A stretch of DNA of 9,896 bases from Stagnihabitans sp043721775 (GCA_043721775.1 JAYSQA010000362.1:1-9896), one strand, 5' to 3'. Shown: positions 1 through 6,668, counted from the stretch's first letter. Notes: generated by a model not told the origin, from the sequence alone. A program made the numbers and translations.

Positions 1-519
1 GTGCTGTTTGGCGAGGCGTTGCGCGGTGCGCAAGGCCTGGCCATCGGGCTGGTGGCCCTTGCCGTGCTGGTGCTGACCTTTGGTCTGGGCGTGGCCCCGG
101 TGCTGGCGCTGGCGCTGGCGGTCAGCTTTGCGCTCTATTCGGCGGCGAAAAAGCGCATCAGGTCAGCGGCGATGATCTCTGTTCTGGTTGAGGTGCTGAT
201 CATCGGCCCGCCTTTGCTGGCCTGGCTTTTGTGGCTGGCTTGGCAGGGGCAGGGCTGGTTCGGGCGCGACCTGTACCATTCGCTGATGCTGCCTTTGGCC
301 GGGCCGCTGAGCGGGGGGCCGCTGATCTTGTTCTCATACGGGGCGCAGCGGGTGCGGCTGGCCACCTCTGGCCTGACGCAATACCTGAACCCGACGCTGC
401 AATTCCTGTCGGCCTGGCTGATCATGGGTGAGGTGGTGACCCCTTGGCATGGCCTTGCCCTCGCACTGATCTGGGCCGCGATTGCGCTTTACACCCTTGG
501 CCGCGGACGCGAGGCCTAA
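1..519 (+). CDS. rarD: RarD-type EamA-family transporter, C-terminal part (5' end outside window)
   Basis: This is the last 172 residues of a polytopic inner-membrane permease of the drug/metabolite transporter (EamA) superfamily. The frame is open from base 1, so the GTG there is probably an internal Val codon and not a start; full RarD proteins are about 290-300 residues. The fragment is almost wholly hydrophobic, with roughly five membrane spans. It follows the RarD pattern as I recall it: a gene-internal FGE after a helix, a SFALYSAAKKRI segment matching the 'SFAFYGLVRKKI' region of E. coli RarD, then TSGLTQYLNPTLQFL and a MGE motif before the last helix. E. coli RarD was linked by name to chloramphenicol resistance, but its substrate is not established. 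The stop codon overlaps the stop of the convergent pentapeptide gene by 4 bases, leaving no room for a separate terminator. Confidence 0.85.
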   Translation: MLFGEALRGAQGLAIGLVALAVLVLTFGLGVAPVLALALAVSFALYSAAKKRIRSAAMISVLVEVLIIGPPLLAWLLWLAWQGQGWFGRDLYHSLMLPLAGPLSGGPLILFSYGAQRVRLATSGLTQYLNPTLQFLSAWLIMGEVVTPWHGLALALIWAAIALYTLGRGREA

Positions 520-1214
520 AGCACCCGCAGCCCCAGTTGCCCCAAAAGCTCTGCCGCTTGCGCGCGCGACACCGTAGCCCCCTTGAACCGGGCCGCATCG
601 ACCAGCTTCAGCCCGCCCAGGTCGGCACCGCGCAGGTCCGCCCCCTCGAACCTTGCCCCCACCAGATGCGCCGCGCGCAGGCTGCACCCGTCAAACACCG
701 CATTCCGGAAATCGCAACCCGCAAGGTCGGCATGGCTGAAATCCACCGTCTTCAGCTGCGCCTTGCGCAACGACAGGCCGGTCAGCCTTGCGTCGGCCAG
801 AATGGTATCCTCGAGCAGCAACCCGGTTGTATGGGCCTCTGACAGGTCTGCCCCGGTCAGCTTGCAGCCGGTAAAGACTGCCGATGTCAGGATTGCTCCG
901 GCGAAGCTTGCGTTGTTGAAATCGCAAGACCGGAAGGTGGCGTCTGACAGTCGGGTCCCAGAGGCTTGGGCAAAGGCGCCGCGACAGTGCAGCATCTGCG
1001 CACCTTCCAGAATGGTCTGGGTCAGCCGCGCCTGGGTCAGGTTGCAGCGCTCGAAGCGCCAATGGGCAAGGTCAAGGTCGGACAGATCCGTCTCATGCAG
1101 ATCGCAGCCGCGCAGCAGGGCAGGGCGGCCGCTGGCCGCCATCGCCGCAAGGTCACGGCGCGTGGGGGCCGCGTCGGCCAGCAGGTCAAACCCGTCGTCA
1201 AACGTCGGTGTCAT
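516..1214 (-). CDS. Pentapeptide-repeat protein, Qnr/MfpA-like
   Basis: A 232-residue protein made largely of tandem five-residue repeats of the A(D/N)LXX type from about residue 35 to 210, for example CDLHETDLSDLDL, TGADLSEA, ADLAGCDFRNAVFDGCSL and EGADLRGADLGGLKL. This predicts a right-handed quadrilateral beta-helix. Length and several local features recall Qnr proteins: many Cys in repeat positions, a non-repeat stretch (HTTGLLLEDTILADARL) resembling the Qnr segment 'SALGIEIRHCRAQGADF', and a C-terminal helix SRAQAAELLGQLGLRVL like the Qnr end with 'QASLLMERLGIAVIG'. Qnr and MfpA mimic DNA and protect gyrase or topoisomerase IV; that role here is inference. There is no signal peptide, so it is probably cytoplasmic. 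I chose the ATG at 1214; a TTG at 1259 would add 15 residues, but these come from a 15-bp repeat tract. Neither start has a clear Shine-Dalgarno. Its stop overlaps that of rarD. Confidence 0.85.
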   Translation of the reverse strand: MTPTFDDGFDLLADAAPTRRDLAAMAASGRPALLRGCDLHETDLSDLDLAHWRFERCNLTQARLTQTILEGAQMLHCRGAFAQASGTRLSDATFRSCDFNNASFAGAILTSAVFTGCKLTGADLSEAHTTGLLLEDTILADARLTGLSLRKAQLKTVDFSHADLAGCDFRNAVFDGCSLRAAHLVGARFEGADLRGADLGGLKLVDAARFKGATVSRAQAAELLGQLGLRVL

Positions 1215-1235
1215 TGGGTGGCCCGCAAGGTGAAC

Positions 1236-1280
1236 TGCGGCCAGATGATATGCGGCCAAATAAACTGCGGCAAAGTCAAA
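1236..1280. repeat. Three 15-bp direct repeats (set A)
   Basis: Three consecutive 15-bp units begin at 1236, 1251 and 1266. They share the core TGCGGCCA, TGCGGCCA and TGCGGCAA at an exact 15-base spacing; the bases just before the first and third units (TGAAC, TAAAC) also match. The tract lies directly upstream of the pentapeptide gene. On the - strand, in that gene's frame, it would read as a period-5 Leu pattern (LAAYH, LAAVH, LAGHP), but only a weak TTG could start it. Function unknown. Confidence 0.7.
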
Positions 1281-1286
1281 GGTAGG

Positions 1287-1303
1287 ATGGGCATTGTGCC
1301 CAT
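1287..1303. promoter_or_regulatory. Perfect palindrome between the LOG and pentapeptide genes
   Basis: ATGGGCA (1287-1293) and TGCCCAT (1297-1303) form a perfect 7-bp inverted repeat around TTG. It lies downstream of the LOG gene and upstream of the pentapeptide gene, both on the - strand, between the two sets of 15-bp repeats. It could be a short RNA hairpin that attenuates or terminates LOG transcription, or an operator for the pentapeptide gene. No T-run follows on the - strand, so an ordinary intrinsic terminator is doubtful. Confidence 0.4.
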
Positions 1304-1323
1304 GTTACGTCGTGACGCGTATG

Positions 1324-1368
1324 GCCTGAAGCGACATCGCCTGAACATGTCACGCCTGAAGCTGTGCT
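1324..1368. repeat. Three 15-bp direct repeats (set B), overlapping the LOG stop
   Basis: Units begin at 1324, 1339 and 1354, each opening with the exact core GCCTGAA at 15-base spacing. The rest of each unit has diverged. The LOG stop codon (1350-1352) lies inside the second unit, so the last five to six residues of LOG (AAQLQA) are encoded by the third. On the - strand, in the LOG frame, the units read as LQA-x-x / VQA-x-x / LQA-x-x, like the LAA-x-x pattern of set A. Confidence 0.65.
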
Positions 1369-1919
1369 GCAAAGGCCGCCACGCCGTCCAGAACCGTGAA
1401 ATGGCTGCGCAAGGTGGCATCGGCGAAGCCTTCGGCGATCACGTGGTCCAAAAGCGCCAGCAGCGGTTGCCAATAGCCCTCAATGTCAATCAGCCAGATC
1501 GGTTTGGCGTGCAGGCCGATCTGCGCCCAGGTCAGCACCTCGAAGAACTCATCCAGCGATCCGGCACCGCCCGGCAGCAGGGCGATGGCATCGGCATTCA
1601 TGAACATGATCTTCTTGCGTTCATGCATCGTCCCGGTGATGACAAAGGTGGTCAGGTCGCGCTTGCCGACCTCCATCGCCAAAAGATGCGTCGGGATCAC
1701 CCCCAGCGTCGCCCCGCCCGCTGCTTGTGTCGCCCGCGCCACCTCGCCCATCAGGCCGACATCGCCTGCGCCGTAGACCAGCCGCCAGCCCGCTTCGGCA
1801 ATCGCCGTCCCCGTCGCCCGGGCCGCCACCTGATGGTTTGGGTTTTTCCCCATCCGCGCGCCACAAAATATGCAAACAGAGCGCGGGTGCGAAGCGGTAG
1901 CGGGACCTTGCGGTGACAT
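1350..1919 (-). CDS. LOG-family protein (TIGR00730 type), nucleoside-5'-monophosphate phosphoribohydrolase
   Basis: A 189-residue cytoplasmic enzyme of the lysine-decarboxylase-like/LOG family. Members cleave the N-glycosidic bond of (cytokinin) nucleoside 5'-monophosphates to give free base and ribose 5-phosphate; the physiological substrate in most bacteria is unclear. Visible family landmarks are VCIFCGARMG near residues 15-24, GWRLVYGAGDVGLMG at 44-58, the RKKIM segment with Arg101, and PGGAGSLDE at 116-124, the version here of the PGGxGTxxE signature with Ser for the usual Thr and the catalytic Glu124 kept. EFFEVLTWAQIG follows as usual. I chose ATG at 1919 because the family begins a few residues before the VCIFCG strand; the frame is open further upstream to 1997, but those 26 residues look non-native. 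Length fits the family. It is divergent from the LysM gene, with 116 bases between the two ATGs. The stop falls in a 15-bp repeat tract. Confidence 0.9.
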   Translation of the reverse strand: MSPQGPATASHPRSVCIFCGARMGKNPNHQVAARATGTAIAEAGWRLVYGAGDVGLMGEVARATQAAGGATLGVIPTHLLAMEVGKRDLTTFVITGTMHERKKIMFMNADAIALLPGGAGSLDEFFEVLTWAQIGLHAKPIWLIDIEGYWQPLLALLDHVIAEGFADATLRSHFTVLDGVAAFAAQLQA

Positions 1920-1932
1920 GTGGGAAAAATCT

Positions 1933-1962
1933 CTGAAAACGGGTTGCTTTGGCAAAGATAAC
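1933..1962 (+). promoter_or_regulatory. Possible sigma-70-type promoter for the LysM gene
   Basis: CTGAAA at 1933-1938 (4 of 6 matches to TTGACA) is followed after 18 bases by GATAAC at 1957-1962 (4 of 6 to TATAAT). It lies in the divergent gap between the LOG and LysM genes, one of the less GC-rich stretches here. A transcript starting about 1970 would exclude the TTG at 1949 as start and favours the ATG at 2036. This is a visual match only. Confidence 0.25.
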
Positions 1963-2035
1963 GGGGGATGTGACGAAAGGAAAGCAAAGGGCGGCAACAG
2001 CCCGGCTGGACGGGACAGTGTTTGCGGGGGACGGA

Positions 2036-3844
2036 ATGGCGGCTTGGAAAGACATGACTTCGGGCTCCAGGGCCAGTGTGATCGCGGTGGTCGTGATCTT
2101 GCTGGGCTTGGGCGGTTACGAGGCGTTCAAGGGCAAAGCGCCCGAGGCTGGCCCAACCGCCAAGGTTGAAGCAGCCAAGGTTGACGCAGCCGCACCCGCC
2201 GCCCAAGCCAGCGCCACCGCAACGACGGATGCGTCAAGCACCGCCACCACAAGCACCGCCACCACAAGCACCACCACCAGCACCGCCACCACCAGCACGG
2301 CAGCAGATGCCACCGCACCAGTTGTTGCACCTGTGGTTGCGGCAGATGCAACTGCCGCAACAGCAACCCCGGTTGCGCCCTCTGCAACCGACACAGCCAG
2401 TGCAACCGCTGCGCCCGGAGCCGATGTTGCTGCAACCCCGACTGCTGTAACCCCGACCGCTGAGAACGCTGTCGCGGCACCTGCAACCGATGCGACCGCA
2501 GCACCATCAACCGCTACACCTGCAACCGCTACACCTGCAACCGCAGCACCTGCAACCGCAGCACCTGCAACTGATGCAAATGCGACGGCCTCTGCGGCTT
2601 CCGCCACGGTCACCGCAAGCCCGGCTGTGGCAGCGCCTGCTTCGGATACCACTGCATCAACGACCGCTTCATCGCCTGCCGCCACCGCCGAGCCGCTGAC
2701 CTTCGGGGTGCGCATTCAGACCGATGGCTCTGGCGTGGCGGATGGCCATGCCAGCCCGGGGGCGAAAATCTCGCTTATGCTGGACGGGGTCGAGATCGCC
2801 TCGGCCACTGCCGACAGTACCGGTGATTTTGCTGCCCTGTTTGATCTGCCGCCCGCCGGGGCTGGCCGCTTGATGACCATGATAGCCACGGCCTCGGACG
2901 GCACCATGCTTGAGGCCCCCACCAAGATCGCCGTGGCGCAAACCACGGCACCTGTCGCGGTGGCGCAGGCCATCGCCGATCAAACCAGCACAGCCGCCAC
3001 GACAACCGCCGATGCGGGCACCGATGCGGGCACCGATGCAACAGCCAACTCCGCTGCGGCCACCACTGCGGCCACAACAAACACGGTCGCTTCCACGACG
3101 ACGGCCCCGGCTGCCACTTCAACCGCAGATGCGGCGACTGCAACCGCAACCGGCACCACTGCGGCTGTGGCCGCAACCGGCACCACTGCGCTTGCCATAA
3201 CGGACCGTGGCGCCAAGGTCTTGCAAACCGGCACGGCGGTGCCTGCCGAAATCGCGGCCAACGTCACGCTGGATGTGATCTCTTATCCCACACCGGACCA
3301 GGTTCAGTTTGGCGGCAAGGGCAAACCGGGCGCCTTCGTGCGGCTTTACATCGACAATGCGCCCTTGGGCACGGCTGCAACCATCGCCGCCGATGGCAAC
3401 TGGACCATGACCCAAACCGGCGTGGCACCCAAGATCTACACGTTGCGGGTCGATGAACTTGACAGCGCGGGCAAAGTGATTTCGCGCTATGAAACGCCCT
3501 TCAAGCGCGAAACGCCCGAGACCCTTGCCGCTGCCACCACCACAACACCGGTGGTTACCGCAGATGCAACCGCCACAGCCCTGGTGACCGGCACCGATCC
3601 GTCATCTGCTGCAACCGCTGACGCCAAAACGGCTGACCCCGGAACCACAGCCAAAACCGCTGCCACCGCGCCGCCCGCCCCGGTCACCGTCACCGTGCAG
3701 CCGGGCTTTACTCTGTGGGGCATCGCGAAAAGCCATCTGGGCGAGGGCATTTTCTACGTTCAGGTCTACAACGCCAACAAGGACAAGATCAAAAATCCTG
3801 ACCTGATCTATCCGGGGCAGATTTTCACCGTCCCGCAGAACTGA
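2036..3844 (+). CDS. Membrane-anchored Ala/Thr-rich LysM-domain protein
   Basis: A 602-residue envelope protein. Residues about 13-28 (RASVIAVVVILLGLGG) form one membrane span that should anchor it in the inner membrane with the rest in the periplasm. Then come: a very Ala/Thr/Pro-rich linker (about 45-220), an Ig/bacterial-adhesin-like beta domain (about 221-300), a second Ala/Thr linker, a second Ig-like domain (about 400-493; GKPGAFVRLYIDN, DGNWTMTQTG), a third linker, and a C-terminal LysM domain (about 552-600; QPGFTLWGIAKSHLG to NPDLIYPGQIFTVP). LysM binds N-acetylglucosamine in peptidoglycan, so the protein probably bridges inner membrane and cell wall; the precise role is unknown. ATG 2036 has a GGGGGA stretch about 6 bases upstream; TTG 1949 and ATG 2054 are alternatives. 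The linkers contain 15-bp tandem repeats and probably vary in length between strains. Confidence 0.88.
   Translation: MAAWKDMTSGSRASVIAVVVILLGLGGYEAFKGKAPEAGPTAKVEAAKVDAAAPAAQASATATTDASSTATTSTATTSTTTSTATTSTAADATAPVVAPVVAADATAATATPVAPSATDTASATAAPGADVAATPTAVTPTAENAVAAPATDATAAPSTATPATATPATAAPATAAPATDANATASAASATVTASPAVAAPASDTTASTTASSPAATAEPLTFGVRIQTDGSGVADGHASPGAKISLMLDGVEIASATADSTGDFAALFDLPPAGAGRLMTMIATASDGTMLEAPTKIAVAQTTAPVAVAQAIADQTSTAATTTADAGTDAGTDATANSAAATTAATTNTVASTTTAPAATSTADAATATATGTTAAVAATGTTALAITDRGAKVLQTGTAVPAEIAANVTLDVISYPTPDQVQFGGKGKPGAFVRLYIDNAPLGTAATIAADGNWTMTQTGVAPKIYTLRVDELDSAGKVISRYETPFKRETPETLAAATTTTPVVTADATATALVTGTDPSSAATADAKTADPGTTAKTAATAPPAPVTVTVQPGFTLWGIAKSHLGEGIFYVQVYNANKDKIKNPDLIYPGQIFTVPQN
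2237..2296 (+). repeat. 15-bp tandem repeat coding Ser-Thr-Ala-Thr-Thr
   Basis: Four consecutive 15-bp units start at 2237, 2252, 2267 and 2282. The first two are identical (AGCACCGCCACCACA); the third and fourth are diverged. They code STATT-like pentads in the first low-complexity linker of the LysM protein. Such in-frame repeats can gain or lose units by slippage without breaking the frame. Confidence 0.75.
2513..2572 (+). repeat. 15-bp tandem repeat coding Ala-(Thr/Ala)-Pro-Ala-Thr
   Basis: Four units of 15 bp start at 2513, 2528, 2543 and 2558, with the shared core CACCTGCAAC. The first two are identical (GCTACACCTGCAACC), and the third and fourth differ only in the last base. They code ATPAT, ATPAT, AAPAT, AAPAT in the first linker of the LysM protein. 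Confidence 0.8.
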
Positions 3845-3915
3845 CGCCAAAGCCAAAGCCCTCCCAAAGGCAAAATCAAAGCCCGGGCAAGGCGGCCAAA
3901 TCTGCACCAGACCTG

Positions 3916-3942
3916 CCCCATGCCCGGTTTTGCGGCATGGGG
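3916..3942. terminator. Hairpin downstream of the LysM gene
   Basis: CCCCATGCC (3916-3924) pairs perfectly with GGCATGGGG (3934-3942) around a 9-base loop rich in T. It lies 71 bases after the LysM stop and about 96 bases before the ABC exporter start. It could end or attenuate LysM transcription on the + strand, although no T-run follows (AAATCT comes next). An ATG inside the right arm (3937) opens the exporter frame, but is a poor start for that reason. Confidence 0.45.
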
Positions 3943-4008
3943 AAATCTGTGCCGCTGGGCCTTTACTTCGCCGCCATCCTCCCCCAAGTCTGCGAAGCCC
4001 CGGTGGAC

Positions 4009-4038
4009 GCCCCACCTTTGGGGGCCGAGGATATTTGT
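4009..4038 (+). promoter_or_regulatory. Hairpin plus GAGGATATTTGT leader with the Shine-Dalgarno of the ABC exporter
   Basis: GCCCC (4009-4013) pairs with GGGGC (4021-4025) around 7 bases, followed at once by GAGG (4027-4030), which sits 8 bases before ATG 4039 and decides that start. GGATATTTGT (4029-4038) recurs exactly at 9761-9770 after the hairpin downstream of der. The hairpin touches the Shine-Dalgarno, so it could modulate translation; that part is inference. Confidence 0.5.
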
Positions 4039-5901
4039 ATGCGCCGTCCGACCAGCACCACCACCACAGCCGACATCACCAAAGCTCCTGCCAGCGGCTG
4101 GCAAACCATGAAGCGGGTGGCGCCCTATCTTTGGCCGAAGGACGAGCTTTGGGTCAAACAGCGGGTCGCAGGCGCGCTGTTGTTGCTGTTGATCTCCAAG
4201 ATCGTCTCGGTCTGCACGCCGTATCTGTACAAGAAGGCGGTCGATGCGCTGACCAACCATTCCGGCACTGATGTCGGCACGGCGCTGCTGCTGGGCGCGG
4301 TGGGGATGACGGTGGCTTACGGCTTCGCCCGCATGGGATCAGTCTTTTTTGGCGAGATGCGCGACTGGGTCTTTGTCCGCGTGGGCCAGCGGGCGCTGCG
4401 CAAGCTGGCGTTTGAGACGTTTACCCACATTCACCGCCTGTCCTTGCGCTATCACATCACCCGCAAGACTGGTGGTCTGTCCCGCGTTATTGAACGCGGC
4501 GTCAAGGGTGTCGACTTCCTGCTGCGCTTCATGCTGTTCTCGATCATCCCCCTGATCCTGGAACTGACCATGGTTTCGGTGATCTTCGCCTTCTACTTCG
4601 GCTGGATTTACATGGTGGTCGTGCTGGTGACGATTGCGACCTATGTGACCTACACGTTCAAGGTCACCGAATGGCGCGTGCAGATCCGCCGGGCGATGAA
4701 TGATCAGGATACCGATGCCAACCAGAAGGCCATCGACAGCCTTTTGAACTTCGAAACCGTCAAGTATTTCAACGCCGAAGCGCGCGAGGCTGCCCGCTAT
4801 GACCGCGCGATGGAGATGTATGAGGGCTTTGCCGTCCGCACCGGGCAATCCTTGTCGGTGCTGAACATCGGCCAGAACGTCATCATCACCATCGGCCTGA
4901 TCATCGTCATGGTGCTGTCGGCGATTGGCGTGCAGCAGGGCCGCTTCACGGTCGGCGATTTCGTCATGGTCAACGCCTACATGATGCAGATCACCCTGCC
5001 TTTGGGCTTCCTTGGCACCGTTTACCGCGAAATCCGGCAGGCCTTGGTTGATATGGGTGAGATGTTCGGCCTCCTGGGCCAACCGGCGGAAGTGATTGAC
5101 GCCCCGAACGCCCCCGATCTGAAAGTGCCGCATGGCGAGGTGATCTTTGACAATGTCTTCTTCGCCTATGACGCCAATCGCCCGATCCTGAAAGGTGTCA
5201 GTCTGCGCGTCGGGCCGGGGCAGAAGATTGCGCTGGTCGGGCCGTCGGGTTCGGGCAAGTCAACCATCGGGCGGCTGCTGTTCCGGTTCTATGACATCAC
5301 CGGCGGGGCTATCACAATCGACGGTCGGGACATTCGCGGTGTGACGCAGACCAGCCTGCACCAGTCGATTGGTGTGGTGCCGCAGGATACCGTGCTGTTC
5401 AACGACACGGTGTATTACAACATCGCTTACGGCAACCCTGATGCGCCGCGTGAAGCGGTAGAGGCTGCGGCCAAAGCGGCCAAGATCCATGACTTCATCC
5501 TGTCGCTGCCCGATGGCTACAACGCCAAGGTGGGCGAACGGGGTCTGAAACTGTCGGGCGGCGAAAAGCAGCGCGTCGGCATTGCCCGCACCTTGCTGAA
5601 GAACCCGCCCATTCTGGTGCTGGACGAGGCGACCTCGGCTTTGGACACGCAAACCGAGCGTGACATCCAGGACAGCCTGCAACTGATGGGGAAGGGCCGG
5701 TCGGTGATCACCATAGCCCACCGTCTTTCGACCATCGCCGACAGCGACCTGATCCTTGTGCTGGAGGCGGGCGAGGTTGTTGAGCAGGGCACCCATGACC
5801 AGCTTCTGCTGAACGGCGGTCGCTACTCGGCGATGTGGGAACGCCAATCCGCCGAAGAGGCCGAAGGTCTGGCAAAGGGCAAGGCCGAAGCGGCAGAGTA
5901 A
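4039..5901 (+). CDS. Atm1/ABCB7-type ABC exporter, fused permease and ATPase
   Basis: A 620-residue half-transporter that should act as a homodimer in the inner membrane. The N-terminal two thirds is a six-helix type IV ABC exporter domain with Atm1-family wording: VAPYLWP near the start, RLSLRYHITRKTGGLSRVIE, RGVKGVDFLLRFMLF and ETVKYFNAEAREAARYD. The nucleotide-binding domain is complete: Walker A GPSGSGKST (401-409), Q-loop Gln449 in VVPQDTVLFNDT, signature LSGGEKQR (505-512), Walker B ILVLDE with catalytic Glu530, and H-loop His561. Mitochondrial Atm1/ABCB7 and the bacterial homologue studied in Novosphingobium export glutathione-linked substrates and help with heavy-metal tolerance and, in mitochondria, Fe-S assembly; the substrate here is inferred from family only. 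ATG 4039 is preferred because GAGG lies 8 bases upstream; an in-frame ATG at 3937 lies inside a hairpin. The next gene starts 74 bases downstream. Confidence 0.93.
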   Translation: MRRPTSTTTTADITKAPASGWQTMKRVAPYLWPKDELWVKQRVAGALLLLLISKIVSVCTPYLYKKAVDALTNHSGTDVGTALLLGAVGMTVAYGFARMGSVFFGEMRDWVFVRVGQRALRKLAFETFTHIHRLSLRYHITRKTGGLSRVIERGVKGVDFLLRFMLFSIIPLILELTMVSVIFAFYFGWIYMVVVLVTIATYVTYTFKVTEWRVQIRRAMNDQDTDANQKAIDSLLNFETVKYFNAEAREAARYDRAMEMYEGFAVRTGQSLSVLNIGQNVIITIGLIIVMVLSAIGVQQGRFTVGDFVMVNAYMMQITLPLGFLGTVYREIRQALVDMGEMFGLLGQPAEVIDAPNAPDLKVPHGEVIFDNVFFAYDANRPILKGVSLRVGPGQKIALVGPSGSGKSTIGRLLFRFYDITGGAITIDGRDIRGVTQTSLHQSIGVVPQDTVLFNDTVYYNIAYGNPDAPREAVEAAAKAAKIHDFILSLPDGYNAKVGERGLKLSGGEKQRVGIARTLLKNPPILVLDEATSALDTQTERDIQDSLQLMGKGRSVITIAHRLSTIADSDLILVLEAGEVVEQGTHDQLLLNGGRYSAMWERQSAEEAEGLAKGKAEAAE

Positions 5902-5925
5902 CGCCCGGCCTGCGGCGGCAGGGCT

Positions 5926-5954
5926 TTGCAACCGCCACCTAACCCGTGTAAGAC
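5926..5954 (+). promoter_or_regulatory. Possible promoter upstream of the yfgM-like gene
   Basis: TTGCAA (5926-5931) is separated by 17 bases from TAAGAC (5949-5954), 21 bases before the ATG at 5976. The -35 matches 4 of 6 and the -10 only 3 of 6 consensus bases. It would allow the yfgM-bamB-der block to be expressed independently of the exporter. Weak visual evidence. Confidence 0.25.
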
Positions 5955-5975
5955 GAAGGCAAAGCAGGAGGCCCC

Positions 5976-6659
5976 ATGAGCACGCCAGACAGTTTCGTCG
6001 ATGAAGTCACCGATGCCGTTCGGCGTGACAAGCTTTTCGCCGCGTTCCGCACATACGGCTGGATCGGCGTTCTGCTGGTGGTGGTCATTGTCGGCGGTGC
6101 GGCGTGGAACGAATGGCAAAAGGCGCGAAACACGGCGCGGGCGCAGTCATTCGGCGATGGCGTGATGTCCGCCCTTGAAAAGACTGACCCGGGCGAGCGG
6201 GTCAAGGCGCTTGCCGCCGTGCCTGCGGATGGCGACGAGACGGCGCTTTTGGCGCTGCTGCAAGCCGCTAACCCGTCGGCAGACAAGGCGGGGGCGCTGG
6301 CTTCGCTGGATGCCATGGTGGCGGATGCCAAACTGCCGCAGATCTACCGTGACCTTGCCGTGCTGAAACGTGTTGCGGTGGCGGGCCCCGATCAGCCCTT
6401 GGCAGACAGGCGGGCCGCATTGCAGGCGATTGATGTCGCAGGCCGCCCGTTCCGCGTTCTGGCCGAAGAGCAACTGGCTTACCTGCTGATCGAAGAGGGC
6501 AAGCCCGATGACGCGCTGAAAGCGCTGACGGCATTGGTGCAGGATCAGGAAGCGCCTGCGGGGATGCGCCAGCGGCTGGGGTTGGCCATCACCTCGCTGG
6601 GCGGCACGGTGCCACAAGCGAAACCGGCGGCCGATGCCGCAGCACCATCAGCAGGGTAA
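5976..6659 (+). CDS. yfgM: YfgM-like tetratricopeptide-type membrane protein
   Basis: A 227-residue protein with a short cytoplasmic N-terminus (SFVDEVTDAVRRDKLFAAFR), one membrane span at about 27-44 (YGWIGVLLVVVIVGGAAW), and a helical periplasmic domain with TPR-like helical pairs (EEQLAYLLIEEGKPDDALKAL at about 168-188), ending in an Ala/Pro-rich tail. This is the layout of the YfgM/TPR_21 family. In E. coli, YfgM associates with the SecYEG-bound chaperone PpiD and takes part in periplasmic chaperone handover; it has also been tied to Rcs regulation. Function here is carried over from family and context: the next two genes are bamB-like and der, the same order as in E. coli. The start is well supported by AGGAGG at 5966-5971, four bases before the ATG. 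The symbol follows domain layout and synteny; sequence identity to E. coli is likely low. Confidence 0.82.
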   Translation: MSTPDSFVDEVTDAVRRDKLFAAFRTYGWIGVLLVVVIVGGAAWNEWQKARNTARAQSFGDGVMSALEKTDPGERVKALAAVPADGDETALLALLQAANPSADKAGALASLDAMVADAKLPQIYRDLAVLKRVAVAGPDQPLADRRAALQAIDVAGRPFRVLAEEQLAYLLIEEGKPDDALKALTALVQDQEAPAGMRQRLGLAITSLGGTVPQAKPAADAAAPSAG

Positions 6660-6668
6660 GACAGGATC

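Noticed and set aside
1236..1368. CRISPR-like array
   Set aside because: Units are 15 bp, contiguous and degenerate, without spacers of regular length and without cas genes.
966..1916. Long + strand frame of 316 codons
   Set aside because: It runs antisense through the pentapeptide and LOG genes, whose protein motifs are unmistakable; its product is Arg/Gln-rich with no recognisable domain.
2116..2715. Ala/Val-rich - strand frame that looks like a membrane protein
   Set aside because: It is the reverse complement of the Ala/Thr-rich linker of the LysM protein; the apparent hydrophobicity is a by-product of the repeat composition.
3937..4038. Exporter start at ATG 3937
   Set aside because: That ATG lies in the arm of a hairpin, has no Shine-Dalgarno, and the added residues do not look like the family's N-terminus.
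4339..5133. Long - strand frame of 264 codons inside the ABC exporter
   Set aside because: A GC-driven mirror frame, rich in His/Asp/Gln, without domains; the + strand encodes the complete exporter.
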